In this document: in pieces, positions 34,286 to 42,847 of the stretch
Numbering within the stretch: the first letter of the stretch is position 1
Layout of the letters: each line of letters starts with the position of its first letter
Source of the DNA: Cribrihabitans_A neustonicus
GTDB taxonomy: Bacteria; Pseudomonadota; Alphaproteobacteria; Rhodobacterales; Rhodobacteraceae
Direction: 5' to 3'
NCBI RefSeq assembly: GCF_048820895.1
Contig: NZ_JBMERQ010000006.1
Coordinates: 1 to 64,000 of the forward strand
DNA: 64,000 bases
Notes under the pieces: model-generated
Told to the model about the DNA's origin: nothing
Database searches by the model: none
Seen by the model: only the letters and a program-made list of their open reading frames with translations
Program-made: the position numbers and the translations under genes

Positions 34286-35092
34286 TCACCTTCCTTTGGA
34301 GGCTTGGCCGGATGCCGGCGCGTTTAACGCCGCCCGGGCACGCGGCCCATGGAAGTACTCACGGATCCACGGATGATTGACCTTGAGCATATCCTCGATA
34401 CTGCCGGTCGCGAGCACCTTTCGTTCGGCGAGGACTGCGACGCGGTCACAGATCGCGAACAGGGTATCTAGGTCATGGGTCACAAGGAATACAGTAAGCC
34501 CCAGGGACCGGCAGAGGTTGCGGATCAAGGTGTCGAATGCGGCAGCGCCGATCGGGTCGAGTCCGGCCGTCGGCTCGTCGAGGAAGACTATGTCGGGGTC
34601 CATCGCAAGGGCCCGGGCAAGGCCTGCGCGTTTGCGCATTCCGCCGGATAGCTCCGCGGGATAATTGCCGCCGGCAAGGTAGGGCAAGCCAACCATCGAC
34701 AGCTTCAGATCGGCCAGTTCGCGCCGGATCGCGGGGGTGAGGCCCGGTACGGACCGCATCGGAACTTCGACATTTTCGCGCACGGTGAGCGAGGAGAAAA
34801 GCGCGCCATCCTGGAACATCACGCCCCATCGTTCGTCCAGTGTCTCCCGCACCCTCTCCTCGCCGGAGAGGACGTCGATGCCAAAGACTTCGATCGAGCC
34901 TGCGGCCGGTATCTGCAAACCGGTGATCGACCGCAGCAGCACCGACTTGCCGGTCCCGGAGCCTCCGACGACGCCGAGGATTTCGCCCCGGTAGACATCA
35001 AGGTCGAGATCCTCATGCACCACGTGCGATCCGAATTGGTTCTTCAGCCCGCGGACGCGGATGATCACCTCCTGCTGTTTGCCATCTTTCAT
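34286..35092 (-). CDS. mlaF: MlaF-like ABC ATPase for lipid transport
   Basis: A 268-residue ATPase. Walker A GGSGTGKS, signature LSGGMRKR and Walker B VFLDEPTAGLDP with the HDLDTL switch are complete; the MRKRAGLARAL form is typical of the Mla/Mkl type. The ATG at 35092 overlaps the permease stop (ATGA). It should power the permease encoded just upstream. Confidence 0.88.
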   Translation of the reverse strand: MKDGKQQEVIIRVRGLKNQFGSHVVHEDLDLDVYRGEILGVVGGSGTGKSVLLRSITGLQIPAAGSIEVFGIDVLSGEERVRETLDERWGVMFQDGALFSSLTVRENVEVPMRSVPGLTPAIRRELADLKLSMVGLPYLAGGNYPAELSGGMRKRAGLARALAMDPDIVFLDEPTAGLDPIGAAAFDTLIRNLCRSLGLTVFLVTHDLDTLFAICDRVAVLAERKVLATGSIEDMLKVNHPWIREYFHGPRARAALNAPASGQASKGR

Positions 35093-36219
35093 AAACCGAC
35101 CTGCGCGAAGAAGATCGAAAACAAGGCGTCGGCAACGATCACCGCGAAAATTGCGGTGACGACCGCATTCGACGTCATCCGGCCGAGCGACTCGGCGTTG
35201 CCCTTCACTTGCATCCCGGCATGACACCCGACCACGCCAATGATGAGCGCGAAGACAGGCGCCTTGACCAGCCCGACGAAGACGTGGGTCGCCTCGGTTC
35301 CTTCGATCAGGCGGGTGCGGAACATCGACGGAGAAATTCCGAGTTCTATCCAGGCCATCAGTGCGCCCCCGAAGAGCCCCATGACATTCGCGATCAGACC
35401 CAGGATCGGCAGCATCAGCAGAAGGGCCAGGATCCGCGGCAGGAAAAGGACCGTCGCCGGATCAAGCCCGAGCGTACGCATCGCGTCAATTTCCTCGCGC
35501 ATTTTCATCGAGCCGATGGCCGCGGTGAAAGCCGAGGCGGTGCGGCCCGCGACAATGATCGCCGTCAGGAGAATGCCGAGCTCGCGCAGGATTGAGATTG
35601 CGATCAGATCGACAACGAAGACCTCCGCACCGAACTGCCGCAATTGGGCCGAACCCTGGAATGCCAGAACAACTCCGATCAGGAAGGCCATCAGCGCAAC
35701 GATAGGCACCGCGCGAAACCCCACATCCTCGGAATGGGCTACAAGAGCGGTCAGCCGAAACTCACTTGGATGACGTATGACGCGGCCGAGCCTCGCGATG
35801 AAGAGACCAAGGTAGCCGGTCAGTTCGAGGAGGAATGCCACCCCTGCCATCACTGTCTTTCCGGCGGACTCCAGAAAGGCGATGAGGCCTTTTTCTCGCG
35901 GTGCAGCTGCCTCCTTCCTGGGCATGGCGTGCCTTACACTGTCGAGCAGCAGCGCGGCTTCCGCGCTCATGTTCCGGAATTCCGTCGTTCCACCGGAGGT
36001 CATCAGCCGCTTTTCAAGGCCGGACAGGACCCAGGCTCCCGCAGTGTCCATGCGGGCGACCCCAGCCATGTCGACGACCAGCCGACGGTGAGGCTCCAGT
36101 TGTCCGAGGTAGCCGCTGGCCCGGGAAACAGTTCTGATCGTGAGCATGCCAATGGGGCGCAGGACGCTTTCGCCAGCCTCCTGCGAGAAGCTCAGTTCGA
36201 GTTGAAAAGCCTGGCTCAT
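35089..36219 (-). CDS. mlaE: MlaE-like permease with N-terminal STAS domain
   Basis: A 376-residue protein. Residues 1-100 form a STAS-like domain (LVVDMAGVARMDTAGAWVLSGLE), which in E. coli is a separate protein, MlaB. The rest is the MlaE permease: ALMAFLIGVVLAFQGSAQL, GRTASAFTAAIGSMKMREEIDAM and GVVGCHAGMQVKGNAESLG. It begins the four-gene operon. The start at 36219 is chosen from the domain boundary; the ribosome site is only fair. Confidence 0.85.
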   Translation of the reverse strand: MSQAFQLELSFSQEAGESVLRPIGMLTIRTVSRASGYLGQLEPHRRLVVDMAGVARMDTAGAWVLSGLEKRLMTSGGTTEFRNMSAEAALLLDSVRHAMPRKEAAAPREKGLIAFLESAGKTVMAGVAFLLELTGYLGLFIARLGRVIRHPSEFRLTALVAHSEDVGFRAVPIVALMAFLIGVVLAFQGSAQLRQFGAEVFVVDLIAISILRELGILLTAIIVAGRTASAFTAAIGSMKMREEIDAMRTLGLDPATVLFLPRILALLLMLPILGLIANVMGLFGGALMAWIELGISPSMFRTRLIEGTEATHVFVGLVKAPVFALIIGVVGCHAGMQVKGNAESLGRMTSNAVVTAIFAVIVADALFSIFFAQVGL

Positions 36220-36476
36220 GATGAAAATGCACCCTCGGCATCGTGTCCGGCAAGGAGATTGCGGGCGGCGGGCCAAATACAAACTTGCCGTTGTCACCAT
36301 AAGGATAATAGCGCCGATGCACGATTGGCACGCGCATTCGGCCAAATCACATGCACGCGCTTGCCCGTTGAACCTAATGGAATGACACCGGCTGGACCTG
36401 TGCGGTCAGGCAAATCCAGCTTCAGCGCGGTTCACGGCTGACGCAGAGATAACGGCTGAGGTCGCGCTGTTTGCCG
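36220..36476. other. Upstream region of the mce operon
   Basis: This segment should hold the operon promoter on the minus strand. No other feature is seen before the IS remnant. Confidence 0.4.
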
Positions 36477-36636
36477 ATGGACAAATTCGTGCGCTTTTAC
36501 GTCCCGCAGCTCAGCTTTGCTCTGAAGCGCGCCAAGAGCCGCGAGGGATATATCAACGGCTTCTACAATCCGCGCCGGCGGCACTCAGACCCGGGCTGGA
36601 AAAGTCCCTTCACCGTCGAAGCTCAGCCTGCATAAG
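36477..36636 (+). pseudogene. IS3-family transposase OrfB C-terminal remnant
   Basis: The frame reads DKFVRFYVPQL then REGYINGFYNPRRRHSDPGW, the usual end of IS3-group OrfB. The next residues would be KSPFTVEAQPA and a stop at 36634-36636, but the run of five A at 36600-36604 is one base too long, which shifts the frame. Everything upstream of the tail is lost. Confidence 0.65.
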
Positions 36637-36678
36637 TGAGAAACCGGAGCGGCATCAAACCGGGACAGGGGGGCGCGC

Positions 36679-37116
36679 TTATTTCCGGGTAAAAGCCTTG
36701 AAGACTCGCAAGGTTTCTTCGCTCACATGATGCTCGATGCCCTCTGCATCGTGCTCGGCCACGTCTTTGGAAATGCCCAGGGCGATCAGGAACTCCACCA
36801 CGATCCGGTGGCGCTTACGGCAAGCTTCGGCCAACTGGCGCCCGGCATCCGTCAGGCGGATTGAGCGGTAGGGCTCCTGTTCGATTAATCCCTCGCGTTT
36901 CAGCCGGTTCAGGTTCTTGGAAACAGTGGGCTGGGTTACCCCGAGGCATTCGGCAATCTCCACAGGCCTTGCCGAGCCGTTCTGGTGGATCAGTTCGGCG
37001 ATCAGTTCAACATAGTCCTCCACAACTTCGCTTTGACGGGCGGCGCGGGCAGCCTCGAAGCCGCTGGCATGGTCGTCTGCGCTGCGTCCGAAGAGATGCG
37101 GTTTCTGGTCGGTCAT
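36679..37116 (-). CDS. mntR: Manganese-responsive regulator MntR (DtxR family)
   Basis: A 145-residue DtxR-family repressor: winged helix with VEIAECLGVTQPTVSKNLNRL as the recognition region, then a dimerisation domain with EHDAEGIEHHVSEET supplying metal ligands (Glu, His, His). There is no SH3-like third domain, as in MntR rather than IdeR/DtxR. The ATG at 37116 gives a normal length; the frame runs on to 37272. It is divergent from the peroxidase/ABC operon, whose promoter carries a dyad like an MntR box. Confidence 0.88.
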   Translation of the reverse strand: MTDQKPHLFGRSADDHASGFEAARAARQSEVVEDYVELIAELIHQNGSARPVEIAECLGVTQPTVSKNLNRLKREGLIEQEPYRSIRLTDAGRQLAEACRKRHRIVVEFLIALGISKDVAEHDAEGIEHHVSEETLRVFKAFTRK

Positions 37117-37192
37117 TCTGCTCACGGTAGCTGCTGCGGGCGCGGAACCCTTTACTCCGCGCCCTAACGTGTATGCACCAGCAGCGAGGGGC

Positions 37193-37220
37193 TTGACAAC
37201 AACATAGAGGTTCCTACAGA
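37193..37220 (+). promoter_or_regulatory. Putative promoter of the peroxidase/PhnDCE-type operon
   Basis: TTGACA at 37193-37198 is a perfect -35 box. TACAGA at 37215-37220, 16 bp further, is a fair -10. The operator-like dyad follows at once, so a bound repressor would cover the start point. Confidence 0.5.
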
Positions 37221-37222
37221 AT

Positions 37223-37236
37223 TTAGCCAAGGCTAA
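37223..37236. promoter_or_regulatory. MntR-box-like operator
   Basis: TTAGCC-AA-GGCTAA is a perfect 6-bp inverted repeat with a 2-bp centre. It resembles known MntR boxes, which centre on AGCAAAGGCT. It lies between the mntR gene and the next operon, 18 bp before the start codon at 37254. Confidence 0.6.
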
Positions 37237-37253
37237 TATTTGTAGGCTGGACC

Positions 37254-39107
37254 ATGAAACACCTGATCGCATCCGCCCTGATAGGCCTGCTTCCGCTGAG
37301 TGCGGCGGCCACGGCTATTGAAGAAGCCCCCTGGGCGCCGCGGGCCGCCGCCTACAGGCTGAGCCTGTTCATGGCGAACCTGACGCCGGTTCCCTGGGAC
37401 AAGATCGAACAGAACTGGACCGCTCAGGCGCCTGGCAGTGCGCTGGCGGCGAATGCGCTGTCGCGAGTCTCGGAAGAGGACGCGCGGAGTATCCGCGCGG
37501 CGCTGGAGGCGGAAGACCGGCAGGCGCTGTTCGCTGCCGCAACAACGGCATTGGCCAATGGCATGCTGCAGCATTTGAAAGCGGCCGAGGCCGTCCTGGG
37601 CCAGCCTGAAGCAGGATTTGAGGTTGCGCAGGCTGCGGCGCTGTTCCGGGCGTTTGAGGACGGCATTCAGGCGGCGGACAAGCAGGCAGCGCGCGATCTG
37701 GGCCGGGCCTGGCTTGTACTGAACTCCTCGCTGGGGAGTGCCGGTGTTCTGGGCACTGGCGCGCAGGCTGCGGACACGGCGCGGTTTGCCAAGGCACAAG
37801 CTGTCATCGCGGGCTACATCGGGGCCAACTATCTGCCCGCTGCCTTTGCAGAGCGCGGCAAGCTGACTCCAGTGCCGGAAACAGCGGTGCGCGCAGGCAC
37901 GCCGGTGGTGCTGCCGGCCACTCTGCCGCCGGGTTCCAATATCGCCGATCAGCGCGAGCTGCCGCGGCTGGTGCTGCAGTTCGAAGAGGCTGGCGAGGAT
38001 GAGGCCAACCTGCCGCTGGTGGCCTATGGCGACATGCTGTTCGACAGCCCCGAGATCTTTGGCTACCCCGCGCGCGATCTGGGGATTGCCTGCTCCACCT
38101 GCCACAACCGGTCGGATGTGAACCGGGATCTCTTCATTCCAGGCCTGTCGCGCCATGCCGGAGGGATCGATGTGGACAGTTCCTTCTTCAACCCGCTGTT
38201 CAATGACCGGGAGGACGATCATCTGGACACGCCGTCGATGCGCGGCATTCGTTTTACCGCGCCTTATGGGCGTGACGGGCGCGAGCCGAGCCTGCGGCAG
38301 TTTGTGCGCAATGTGATCGTGACCGAATTTGCCGGGGCGGAACCGACGCCGTTTCAGCTGGACGCAATGGTGGCCTACTTGCGCGCCTTTGACTTTCTGC
38401 CCAACCCGCTGATCGACCAAGCCGGGCGGCTGACGGACATGGCATCCGAGGCTGCGAGGCGCGGCGAAGCCCTGTTCAACACGGGATTTGCCGGGCTTGG
38501 GGACAGGTCTTGCGCCTCCTGCCACACACCGGACCGGTTCTTCCGGGACGGGCAGACCTATGACATCGGCTTGGCTGAGCCGCCGTTCCCGGGCGGCACC
38601 GCAACCGCGTTCGAAACCCCGACCCTGCGCAATGTCAACTTTACCGCGCCGTACATGCATGACGGCTCATTGCCGACATTGGCGAGCGTAGTGGACTGGT
38701 TCAACGAGACCAAGGATCTGGGCCTGGATGCCGAACAGCGCGCCGATCTGACCGCCTATCTGCAGGCAGTGGGGGACGGCGAAGAGCCCTACCAGCGCTT
38801 TGAAGGCCGCGACAGCGTGTTCCGCCTGTCGTGGGAGGAACTCACCACGTTTGCCTCGACGCTGGATACGCTGATCCCAATGCGGGATGCTGAGAACATC
38901 GCCGTGCTGATTGACACCGTTGCGCCGGACCTGGCGGCGGATGCCAGCGTGATGACCAATCAGGGCGCCAAGCCTGACATCTACCGGTTTGCCGCAGTTT
39001 TACGGGCGGTTGGCGATGCCAGCGCCGCGGGTGACTGGGCTGAGGCCGGCCACCAGTGGGAGACTTTCAAAGCCATGCAGGCCGAGATTGACGAGAGGAT
39101 GTTCTGA
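37254..39107 (+). CDS. Dihaem cytochrome c peroxidase/MauG-like protein with N-terminal extension
   Basis: A 617-residue periplasmic protein with a signal peptide (LIGLLPLSAAATA). Two haem-binding motifs are present, CSTCH (280-284) and CASCH (420-424), in the order and spacing of bacterial dihaem peroxidases, with TPSMRGIRFTAPYGRDGR and TPTLRNVNFTAPYMHDG as the paired partner segments. Residues 20-250 form a helical, Ala-rich extension not seen in ordinary peroxidases. It may reduce peroxide or oxidise a metal or protein. It is first in an operon with an ABC importer, one base overlapping the next gene. Confidence 0.85.
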   Translation: MKHLIASALIGLLPLSAAATAIEEAPWAPRAAAYRLSLFMANLTPVPWDKIEQNWTAQAPGSALAANALSRVSEEDARSIRAALEAEDRQALFAAATTALANGMLQHLKAAEAVLGQPEAGFEVAQAAALFRAFEDGIQAADKQAARDLGRAWLVLNSSLGSAGVLGTGAQAADTARFAKAQAVIAGYIGANYLPAAFAERGKLTPVPETAVRAGTPVVLPATLPPGSNIADQRELPRLVLQFEEAGEDEANLPLVAYGDMLFDSPEIFGYPARDLGIACSTCHNRSDVNRDLFIPGLSRHAGGIDVDSSFFNPLFNDREDDHLDTPSMRGIRFTAPYGRDGREPSLRQFVRNVIVTEFAGAEPTPFQLDAMVAYLRAFDFLPNPLIDQAGRLTDMASEAARRGEALFNTGFAGLGDRSCASCHTPDRFFRDGQTYDIGLAEPPFPGGTATAFETPTLRNVNFTAPYMHDGSLPTLASVVDWFNETKDLGLDAEQRADLTAYLQAVGDGEEPYQRFEGRDSVFRLSWEELTTFASTLDTLIPMRDAENIAVLIDTVAPDLAADASVMTNQGAKPDIYRFAAVLRAVGDASAAGDWAEAGHQWETFKAMQAEIDERMF

Positions 39108-39967
39108 TGCTTTCCCGCCGTAACTTTATGACTGCCGCTGCTGCCGTCCTCGCAGCGCCTGCAATGGCCGCCGCGGACGAAGGACTGAAACTCGCCTTCA
39201 TTCCGCAGGAAAACCCGGAGAAGCTGCTGGGGGATGTCGAGACGATCACCACGTGGCTGTCTCAACAGCTGGAGGTTCCGGTTACCGGCTTTGTTACCTT
39301 TGACCACGCTGCGGCGATCGAGGCACTGCGAAATGGCGATGCCGATATCTCGTTCATGGGCGCCTTGCCCTTTGTGCTGGCGGAAGACCAGATCGGGGCC
39401 GTGCCGCTCCTGTCAGAGGTCTACCGCGGCCAGCCCAGCTATGCGGGCCGGGTGTTTGTGCGCAAGGACAGCGGTATCGAGACATTGGCAGACCTGCAGG
39501 GCCGCGACATTGCCTTTGCCGATCCAGTGTCGGAATCCGGTTACCTCTATCCGCTGGACCTGTTTGTGCGGGAAGGGCTGGTGGCCGATGCTGGTGATGC
39601 GGACCGGTTTTTTGGCCAGAAGTTCTTTGCAGGCGGCTATCAGCAGGCAATGCAAGCTATGGCCAATGGGCTGGTGGATGCCGCGGGTGCAAGCCAGTTC
39701 GCCGATCTCTACCTGACGCCCGAACAGCAGGCAGAGGTCAAGGTGCTGGGCGAAAGCGAACAGATTCCCAGCCATGCCGTCATTGCCCGGCCTGGTCTCG
39801 ATGCAGGTCTGCAGGGCCGCTTCGTGGACGCCATGCTGCGCCTGAACCAGGCTGAGAACCGGTATTTGCTGGCCTATCTCTACGGCCCTGACGGTTATGT
39901 GGCAGCTGATCCCACGGCCTATGACGGAGTCCGGCAGATGGCGCGCCGCTATGGCTATTTGAAATGA
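39107..39967 (+). CDS. PhnD/PtxB-type periplasmic binding protein
   Basis: A 286-residue solute-binding protein of the phosphate/phosphonate (PhnD-like) class with a Tat-like or Sec leader (SRRNFMTAAAAVLAAPAMAAA). The body keeps IPQENPEKL, DADISFMGALPFVLA and the DPVSESGYLYPL region that in PhnD holds the oxyanion. The ligand here is uncertain: the operon has no phosphonate-cleavage genes and lies beside mntR. Confidence 0.8.
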   Translation: MLSRRNFMTAAAAVLAAPAMAAADEGLKLAFIPQENPEKLLGDVETITTWLSQQLEVPVTGFVTFDHAAAIEALRNGDADISFMGALPFVLAEDQIGAVPLLSEVYRGQPSYAGRVFVRKDSGIETLADLQGRDIAFADPVSESGYLYPLDLFVREGLVADAGDADRFFGQKFFAGGYQQAMQAMANGLVDAAGASQFADLYLTPEQQAEVKVLGESEQIPSHAVIARPGLDAGLQGRFVDAMLRLNQAENRYLLAYLYGPDGYVAADPTAYDGVRQMARRYGYLK

Positions 39968-40734
39968 CCCAGGCGCTTTCCCTCCATGCAGTGTCGCATT
40001 GTTTCGACGGCTCCCAGGCCCTGCAAGACGTATCGTTGCAGGTGGCGCCGGGGGAATGCGTAGCCTTGCTGGGGGCTTCGGGTGCCGGAAAGTCGACCTT
40101 GCTGGCCTTGCTGGACGGGCGGGTCCGCGGGTGGCGCGGCCGGGCTGAGGTGCTGGGCAACCGGCTTCCGAATAACCGGTCACCAGCGCGTGAAACCCGC
40201 TTGAAGACCGGCTTTATCTTTCAGGAGTTCGCGCTGGTCGACCGGCAGAGCGTTTACCAGAATGTGATGAACGGGCGGCTGGGGCGCATGCGTATCTGGC
40301 CTTCGCTATGGGGGCGCTACGGTGCGCAGGATCACCTCAAGACGGCCACTGCACTGAAAGACACAGGCCTGACTGAGCTGGCGCAGCGCCGCGCAGATCA
40401 GCTTTCGGGCGGGCAGCGCCAGAGGGTGGCCATCGCCCGCTGCCTGGCGCAGGAGCCTGAACTGATCCTGGCGGATGAACCGGTCAGCAACCTCGATCCG
40501 GCGCATGCCGAGCGCATCCTGGAACTGATCACCGATGCGGCGCGAAAGCGCGGCATCGCCGTTGTCTTCAGTTCGCATCAGCCAGATCTGTCACGGCGCT
40601 TTGCCGGCCGCATCGTTGGACTGCGGGCAGGGGCGGTGCTGTTTGACAAACCCTCCGCGATGGTCGGGAACGATGACATCAGCAAATTGTACCACGGCAC
40701 CGCGCCAGGTGCCGGATTGCGGGTGGTTGGCTGA
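39964..40734 (+). CDS. PhnC-type ABC ATPase
   Basis: A 256-residue ATPase with Walker A GASGAGKST, signature LSGGQRQR and Walker B LILADEPVSNLDP, followed by FSSHQPDL as H-loop. Its insertion GRLGRMRIWPSLWGRYG is typical of the PhnC subfamily. It overlaps the binding-protein gene by 4 nt. Confidence 0.83.
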   Translation: MTQALSLHAVSHCFDGSQALQDVSLQVAPGECVALLGASGAGKSTLLALLDGRVRGWRGRAEVLGNRLPNNRSPARETRLKTGFIFQEFALVDRQSVYQNVMNGRLGRMRIWPSLWGRYGAQDHLKTATALKDTGLTELAQRRADQLSGGQRQRVAIARCLAQEPELILADEPVSNLDPAHAERILELITDAARKRGIAVVFSSHQPDLSRRFAGRIVGLRAGAVLFDKPSAMVGNDDISKLYHGTAPGAGLRVVG

Positions 40735-41477
40735 TGAGCCGCGCCTTAGTTTGGGGCGCACTTGGGCTGGCGGTGCTGTGGGCCGCGGGAAACGCTGATA
40801 TCGGTTTGGACAAACTGCCCGGCGCGGGGCTGCGGCTGGCGGAATTCCTGGGCCGGATGATGCCGCCGGATCTTTCGGTCTGGCCGGAAGTCCTGACAGG
40901 CCTCGCAGAGACACTGAGGATCGCCATTCTGGGAACGCTGTTTGCGGTCGTGCTGTCCGCGGGGCTTGCCGTGCTTGCGTCTGAGACACTGGTGCCCGCA
41001 GCCATCTGGCGTCCGGTGCGGGCGCTGCTGGCGGTGATCCGGTCGATTCCTATAATCCTGGTGGGGATGCTGATGGTGGGGGCTGTGGGGCTCGGCCCGC
41101 TGCCCGGTATTCTTGCAATCACTTTTCATGCCACGGGCATGCTGGCGAAATTCTATGCCGAAGCAATCGACAATGTCGGTGCCGCTCCGCTAGCTGCACT
41201 GGAGAGCGCAGGCGCCAGCCGGGCGCAACTGCTGCGGTGGGGAATCTGGCCTCAGATGGCGCCGGTAGTGCTGCGCGACACCGTCTTCCGGTTTGAACTG
41301 AACCTCCGCGAAAGCCTGATCCTAGGCATCGTTGGCGCCGGCGGCGTCGGGCTGTACGTTCAGACCTACGTGCGCTCGTTCCAGTACGACAAGGCAGCAA
41401 CCGTCACGCTTGCAATCATCGGACTGGTACTATTGTCCGAAGGGCTGAACGCGATCTTGCAAAGGCGCTTCTCATGA
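40734..41477 (+). CDS. PhnE-type ABC permease
   Basis: A 247-residue inner-membrane permease with five to six helices. The coupling loop EAIDNVGAAPLAALESAGAS and the C-terminal FELNLRESLILGIVGAGGVG match PhnE. It starts on the last base of the ATPase gene and ends the operon. Confidence 0.83.
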   Translation: MSRALVWGALGLAVLWAAGNADIGLDKLPGAGLRLAEFLGRMMPPDLSVWPEVLTGLAETLRIAILGTLFAVVLSAGLAVLASETLVPAAIWRPVRALLAVIRSIPIILVGMLMVGAVGLGPLPGILAITFHATGMLAKFYAEAIDNVGAAPLAALESAGASRAQLLRWGIWPQMAPVVLRDTVFRFELNLRESLILGIVGAGGVGLYVQTYVRSFQYDKAATVTLAIIGLVLLSEGLNAILQRRFS

Positions 41478-42067
41478 ACCGTCAGGCCTTAGGGTCGGGC
41501 CCCATTGATTTCCGCTGACCGGCATGAACCATCGTTCCAAAATCGAGCGGTGGCACGTCTGGCCTCTACCGGCTGTGCGACGCGCAGATGGCGCGCCTTG
41601 AACCCTATTTTCCGAACTCCCACGGCAAGCCCCGCGCCGGTGACCGGCGTGTCCTGAGTGGAACTACTTTTATCAATCGCAGTGGATTACGGTGGCAGGA
41701 TTCCCCCAAGGTATGCGGCCCGCACAAGACCCTGCACAACAGTTGGAAGCGGTGGAGCGACAAGGGGGTATTTGCGCAGATCCTGGTTGGTCCATCGGGA
41801 AACTGCTGAAGTGTCATTGCACCTGGCGCGCCGGAAGCGCGGCGCCGGGGTCTTGCCATTCGGCGCGCCCGGCCGTTTTCCGTCGGATATAGAGCAGCTC
41901 TTGGTTCCTCAGCTTAGGGCGCATCAGGGCAATTCCGATAACTGCAGGTCGTTCTGTTTCCACGGAGCCTTCTCCCATCCGTCTCAATAACGGGCCTGGC
42001 TGCAAGCATTGCAGGCCAGAGCACGATCTGTTGCGGCCTGAAGCGAATTGGGTGTTCGAAGGTGGAT
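41478..42067. other. Intergenic region with an IS5-type remnant
   Basis: About 590 bp between the PhnE-type gene and the convergent inositol-related gene. The only recognisable content is the transposase fragment at 41588-41809. Confidence 0.5.
41588..41809 (+). pseudogene. IS5-family transposase, N-terminal fragment
   Basis: The frame starts MARLEPYFPNSHGKPRAGD and goes on with GLRWQDSPKVCGPHKTL and KRWSDKGVFAQIL, the usual N-terminal (DUF4096-like) part of IS5-type transposases. After about residue 65 the similarity ends and the frame stops. The bases before 41588 also read as this family (LCDAQ), so the real start is further left. The catalytic part is gone. Confidence 0.7.
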
Positions 42068-42847
42068 TCAAACGGAGAATGCAGTCTTGAAGGCAAGAAG
42101 CGCTGCTTCCTCATCGCCAGAAGCAAATGCCTCCATCCCAACCGGGCCAGAGTATCCCATAGCAGCAAGCGCGCGGGCGATACCGGCATAGTTGATCTCC
42201 CCCGTGCCCGGTTCACAGCGGCCGGGCACATCGGCGACTTGGATTTCCCCGGTCCAGGGCAAGCAGGCCCGGCATAGTTCGATCAGATTCCCTTCGCCGA
42301 TCTGCGCGTGGTAGAGATCCAAGTTTAACCTCAGCTCGGGCCGGTCGATGGCGGAGACCAGCGCGAGGGTTTCTTCCGCGCGGGCAAAGGGCACGCCCGC
42401 GTGATCCACCGGCAGGTTGAGGTTTTCCAGCGTGAAGACCACATCCAGCTCCGCGGCCAGGTCACAGATCCGGTTCAGCGTGTCCAGCGCCTTTACCCAT
42501 TTGAGCGGAGTGGTGGCTTCCGCCTTCTTTGGCCTGCCGCCATCGCCAAGGCCGGTGCCGTGCAGGTTCAGCCGCGCGACGCCGAGGCGCTTGCCCACCA
42601 GCGCGGTCTCCCGGGCCGAGGATAGCAGCATCGCCGCGCCCTCATCGTCGGCCAGACGCCCTTCAAGGTACCCGTTCATGATTGAGAAGGTGGCACCGGA
42701 GGCCTCCAGCTTGGCCAAGTCATGATCCGGCCAGTTCCACAGGCCGACGTGAAACCCCATCTCCTTCAGCCGTGCACAGCGCCACTCGATCGGCTTGTCA
42801 CGCCACAGCATCTCCGCGCAGGCGGCAAGGGTGAAACCCATTGTCAC
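42068..42847 (-). CDS. TIM-barrel sugar isomerase, hydroxypyruvate-isomerase-like
   Basis: A 259-residue member of the AP-endonuclease-2-type TIM barrels, closest in style to Hyi hydroxypyruvate isomerase and IolI/IolO-like proteins. VVFTLENLNLPVDHAG and LNLDLYHAQIGEGNL carry the metal-binding Glu, Asp and His. In this inositol cluster a keto-inositol isomerase role is also possible. Its start overlaps the iolG-like stop by 4 nt. Confidence 0.7.
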   Translation of the reverse strand: MTMGFTLAACAEMLWRDKPIEWRCARLKEMGFHVGLWNWPDHDLAKLEASGATFSIMNGYLEGRLADDEGAAMLLSSARETALVGKRLGVARLNLHGTGLGDGGRPKKAEATTPLKWVKALDTLNRICDLAAELDVVFTLENLNLPVDHAGVPFARAEETLALVSAIDRPELRLNLDLYHAQIGEGNLIELCRACLPWTGEIQVADVPGRCEPGTGEINYAGIARALAAMGYSGPVGMEAFASGDEEAALLAFKTAFSV

